A program made the translations under genes and the position numbers. This document shows, one piece after another, positions 61,480 to 64,000 of a DNA stretch of 64,000 nt. The stretch comes from Winogradskyella immobilis (GTDB lineage: Bacteria; Bacteroidota; Bacteroidia; Flavobacteriales; Flavobacteriaceae). Under the pieces are notes generated by a model. The model saw only the letters and a list, made by a program, of their open reading frames with translations, ran no database searches and was not told the DNA's origin. Within the stretch, counting starts at the first letter, position 1; every line of letters begins with the position of its first letter. The stretch covers positions 49,477 to 113,476 of the forward strand of contig NZ_JAIQXX010000010.1 in the NCBI RefSeq assembly GCF_021887715.1. Direction: 5' to 3'.

Positions 61480-62553
61480 TTATATCTTAATTTTAGGAAT
61501 TAAAATTCTTCCTGAAGAATGATCTCTTGAAGCTCCGGTTACACTAGCAAGGCAGTTAACTTCGCCTCTATGTTTTAATACTCCTAAGAGTCCGAAAATC
61601 AGTGCTTCTTTATATTCTATAATAGCTGCTGAAGGAATTATTATTGAAGTTTTTGTATGAGTTTTTATGCGTTTTATCAAAAAACTATTATAAACTCCAC
61701 CTCCTGTAATTAAGACGGAAGTATAACTTTTTTCTAATTCTTTAGAAATTTGAATTGCTATATGCTCAATAAAAGTTCTTAAAACATCTTTAATTTGAAG
61801 ATTATAAACATCAATCTTTGATAACATGTTTTTTTGCACCCATTCTAACCCTAAAGATTTTGGAGGCAACTCTTTATAAAATGCTAAACCATTAAGATCT
61901 CTTAATAATACGTCATTAATTTTTCCTTTGGAAGCTATTTCTCCTTTATCATCGTATTCAAACCCCAAACGTTTAACATAATGATTTAGAACAATATTAA
62001 CTGGGCATATATCATAGGCAATTCGTTTCCCTTTAATATCGAATGACACATTAGCAAATCCGCCCAAATTAAGACAATAGTCATAATCTGAAAACAACAA
62101 CAAATCACCAATAGGAACCAATGGTGCTCCTTGACCTCCTAATTCTACATCTTGTACTCTAAAATCACAAATTACTTTATGATTTAATTTGTTTGCTAAC
62201 TCTTGACGATTTCCTATTTGATAAGTTAGACACTTTTCTGGTTGATGTAGTGCTGTATGACCATGAGATGATATAAAATCAATAGTCTCAATTGAATTAA
62301 TTGCTATAAAATTTAAAATTACATCTGCTAAAAACAACGTATAATCTTGATCTATAATTTTTAGCTCGCTTTTCGATTTTTGAGTTAAGTTACTTAAAAT
62401 TAATTTCCAGTCCTTAGAGTATTCATAAGTTTTGGCATGTTTAATTTTAAAACTCAAATCCTTTTCATAAAAAAAATTAATGTAAACTATATCTATACCA
62501 TCTAAAGAAGTACCAGACATTAAAGCTATTACATTAAAATCACCTGCTAACAT
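61480..62553 (-). CDS. anmK: Anhydro-N-acetylmuramic acid kinase
   Basis: A 357-residue ASKHA-fold kinase that phosphorylates and opens 1,6-anhydroMurNAc during cell-wall recycling. The N-terminal ATP motif is ALMSGTSLDGIDIVYINF (SGTSLDG at ~13-19), with SSHGHTALHQP, CDFRVQDVELGGQGAPLVPI (the catalytic Asp among them) and LITGGGVYNSFL. With mpl and the amidase it completes a recycling theme in the window. A TATATTTG box lies on the minus strand at 61454-61447, past its stop, and may serve nhaD. Confidence 0.94.
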   Translation of the reverse strand: MLAGDFNVIALMSGTSLDGIDIVYINFFYEKDLSFKIKHAKTYEYSKDWKLILSNLTQKSKSELKIIDQDYTLFLADVILNFIAINSIETIDFISSHGHTALHQPEKCLTYQIGNRQELANKLNHKVICDFRVQDVELGGQGAPLVPIGDLLLFSDYDYCLNLGGFANVSFDIKGKRIAYDICPVNIVLNHYVKRLGFEYDDKGEIASKGKINDVLLRDLNGLAFYKELPPKSLGLEWVQKNMLSKIDVYNLQIKDVLRTFIEHIAIQISKELEKSYTSVLITGGGVYNSFLIKRIKTHTKTSIIIPSAAIIEYKEALIFGLLGVLKHRGEVNCLASVTGASRDHSSGRILIPKIKI

Positions 62554-62576
62554 ATTCGTAAAAATAATATTATATA

Positions 62577-62607
62577 TTGAAAATAAGACAACAAAAAGTT
62601 ATCTTTG
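62577..62607 (+). promoter_or_regulatory. Promoter of the acyl-CoA dehydrogenase gene
   Basis: TTG at 62577-62579 and TATCTTTG at 62600-62607 are 20 nt apart, fitting the Bacteroidota consensus; the -7 box ends 36 bp before the ATG. Confidence 0.65.
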
Positions 62608-62643
62608 TATCGCATTTTATTGAATTAATAACAGAATACATTT

Positions 62644-63786
62644 ATGGATTTTAGCTTAACAGAAGAGCATCAAATGATTCGCGAAGCTGCTCGCGATTTT
62701 GCTCAAACAGAATTACTTCCTGGAGTAATAGAACGTGATGAAAAACAGTCATTCCCAAATGAACTTGTTCGTAAAATGGGTGACTTAGGTTTTATGGGAA
62801 TTATGGTAGATCCAAAATATGGAGGAAGTGGTATGAATGCGACTTCTTATGTTCTTATTATGGAAGAGCTTTCTAAAATTGATGCCTCTGCATCAGTTAT
62901 AGTCTCTGTGAATAATTCATTAGTATGTTATGGTCTCGAAGCTTATGGTAATGAAGATCAAAAACAAAAGTATTTAACAAAATTAGCAACAGGTGAATAT
63001 GTTGGTGCATTTTGTTTAAGTGAGCCTGAAGCTGGCAGTGATGCTACATCACAAAAAACAACCGCGATAGAGAAAGGAGATCATTATGTTATTAATGGCA
63101 CTAAAAATTGGATTACTAGTGGAGGAAGAGCAGATGTCTATTTAGTCATTGCTCAAACGGATAGAGAAAAAGGACATCGAGGTATTAATGCTTTTATTGT
63201 CGAAAAAGGAACTCCTGGTTTTGACGTTGGACCTAAAGAAGATAAATTAGGCATTCGTGGAAGCGACACACATACATTACAATTTAATGACGTAAAAGTT
63301 CCTAAAGAAAATAGAATTGGTGAAGATGGTTTTGGTTTTAAATTTGCGATGAAAACCTTATCCGGCGGACGCATAGGTATTGCTTCTCAAGCTTTAGGTA
63401 TAGCACAAGGCGCATACGAGCTAGCTTTAAAATATTCTAAAGAACGTAAAGCTTTCGGCACAGAGATTTGTAATCATCAAGCTATTGCTTTTAAGTTAGC
63501 TGACATGTATACAGAAATCAATGCTGCTAGACACTTAGTAATGAAAGCCGCTTGGGATAAAGATCAAGGTAATAATTACGATATGTCAAGTGCGATGGCA
63601 AAATTATATGCTTCTAAAGTAGCCATGGAACAAACGGTTGAAGCTGTACAAATTCACGGTGGTAATGGTTTCGTTAAAGAGTATCATGTAGAACGTTTAA
63701 TGCGTGATGCAAAGATTACTCAAATTTATGAAGGTACTTCTGAAATTCAGAAAATTGTAATTTCTAGAGGAGTTATCAAAGGATAA
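62644..63786 (+). CDS. Short/medium-chain acyl-CoA dehydrogenase
   Basis: A 380-residue flavoenzyme. The N-terminal helical domain starts DFSLTEEHQMIREAARDFAQ; signature 1 is GAFCLSEPEAGSDATS and signature 2 lies in the QAIAFKLADM region. The terminal IYEGTSEIQKIVISR holds the position of the catalytic Glu, typical of short-chain (butyryl) enzymes. It performs the first step of beta-oxidation or branched-chain amino-acid breakdown. It is monocistronic with its own promoter and terminator. Confidence 0.94.
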   Translation: MDFSLTEEHQMIREAARDFAQTELLPGVIERDEKQSFPNELVRKMGDLGFMGIMVDPKYGGSGMNATSYVLIMEELSKIDASASVIVSVNNSLVCYGLEAYGNEDQKQKYLTKLATGEYVGAFCLSEPEAGSDATSQKTTAIEKGDHYVINGTKNWITSGGRADVYLVIAQTDREKGHRGINAFIVEKGTPGFDVGPKEDKLGIRGSDTHTLQFNDVKVPKENRIGEDGFGFKFAMKTLSGGRIGIASQALGIAQGAYELALKYSKERKAFGTEICNHQAIAFKLADMYTEINAARHLVMKAAWDKDQGNNYDMSSAMAKLYASKVAMEQTVEAVQIHGGNGFVKEYHVERLMRDAKITQIYEGTSEIQKIVISRGVIKG

Positions 63787-63832
63787 ATTTTTAAGTAAGC
63801 ACAATATTATTTACTTTATAATAAATATTAAG

Positions 63833-63850
63833 ATCAGCATTATTGCTGGT
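63833..63850 (+). terminator. Terminator after the acyl-CoA dehydrogenase gene
   Basis: ATCAGCA and TGCTGGT pair over 7 bp (one wobble) around TTAT and are followed by TTTTTT. Confidence 0.8.
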
Positions 63851-63889
63851 TTTTTTATGGTTTAAATTAGTAATAACTATAAACGAAAA

Positions 63890-63921
63890 AAAGTCCTAAT
63901 TACGTTTGTAATTAGGACTTT
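63890..63921 (-). terminator. rRNA operon terminator
   Basis: AAAGTCCTAATTAC and GTAATTAGGACTTT pair over 14 bp around a 4-nt loop; on the minus strand it lies just past the 5S rRNA 3' end and is followed by TTTTTCG. A stem with the same AAAGTCCTAA base appears in the gldJ terminator. Confidence 0.88.
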
Positions 63922-63928
63922 CAAAAAA

Positions 63929-64000
63929 GGCGGCGACCTACTCTTCCACAATAGTAGTACCATCGGCGCAAACGGGCTTAACTTCTCTGTTCGGAAAGGT
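63929..64000 (-). rRNA. rrf: 5S rRNA, 3' part only
   Basis: The last 72 bases, read on the minus strand, include CCGAACAGAGAAGTTAAGCC and GAGTAGGTCGCCGCC, typical of the conserved 3' two-thirds of Bacteroidota 5S rRNA. The 5' end and the rest of the rRNA operon lie beyond the window. Confidence 0.93.

Noticed and set aside
1..64000. CRISPR arrays, insertion sequences, prophage genes, riboswitches
   Set aside because: I looked for regularly spaced repeats, transposase or phage-like proteins and known leader structures, and found none.

Overview
The window is a stretch of chromosome from a low-GC, AT-rich bacterium of the phylum Bacteroidota, almost certainly a (probably marine) member of the Flavobacteriaceae. 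The evidence is the gliding/type IX secretion cluster porV-porU-gldJ, promoters with the Bacteroidota -7 box TAnnTTTG, few Shine-Dalgarno sequences, a DUF5723/lipoprotein pair, a hypoxanthine phosphoribosyltransferase-adenylate kinase fusion, NhaD, PafA and a 333-residue Obg. I cannot name the genus. It looks like ordinary core chromosome: no prophage, insertion sequence, integrase, CRISPR array or plasmid functions were found.

Layout. 1-5.9 kb: a truncated DUF5723 protein and its lipoprotein partner, a YjjG-type phosphatase overlapping a polysaccharide deacetylase, radC, then DUF1569, PaiB-like and cell-wall amidase genes on the plus strand. 6-7.5 kb: a lone Fic protein behind three 25-bp dyad sites. 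7.6-14.1 kb: mpl, then a TetR-ABC-HlyD-TolC export operon with a palindromic operator over its promoter. 14.2-24.2 kb: a TPR protein, a very large alpha-2-macroglobulin with a TonB-plug-like insert, DoxX, DinB-like and DUF4136 proteins, and obg. 24.2-31.1 kb: hpt-adk fusion, purK-purE, an M3 peptidase, an ECF sigma/anti-sigma pair and a UbiA-like protein. 31.3-36.8 kb: gcvP, then a ketosynthase III-methyltransferase-glycosyltransferase cassette. 36.9-44.2 kb: pafA, mlaE-mlaF, DUF389, mannose-1-phosphate guanylyltransferase, a SprT-like protease and an SDR. 44.4-54.8 kb: pdhC-pdhA, cdd, porV and porU on the minus strand, divergent from gldJ on the plus strand. 54.8-64 kb: murF, a tRNA-Val cluster with decayed copies, folC-tonB-exbD-exbB, nhaD, anmK, an acyl-CoA dehydrogenase, and the 3' part of a 5S rRNA, marking the end of an rRNA operon that continues beyond the window.

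Many genes form tight minus-strand operons with TAATG or ATGA overlaps (translational coupling): exbB-exbD, tonB-folC, HlyD-TolC, SDR-SprT, mlaE-mlaF and lipoprotein-DUF5723. Cell-envelope functions dominate: peptidoglycan recycling and synthesis (amidase, mpl, anmK, murF), type IX secretion and gliding (porU, porV, gldJ), energised outer-membrane transport (exbB/exbD/tonB), lipid transport (mlaEF) and export (ABC/HlyD/TolC).

The most unusual signal is not a gene. A family of short hairpins with a constant 12-nt loop (TCGACTGCGCTC) and a stem whose sequence differs in every copy but stays complementary lies at 42.7-45.8 kb, both between genes and inside pdhC, where it encodes part of the protein's flexible linkers. 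A second palindrome family (TCCCGAT...ATCGGGA) occurs three times, once inside the D-arm of a decayed tRNA-Val.
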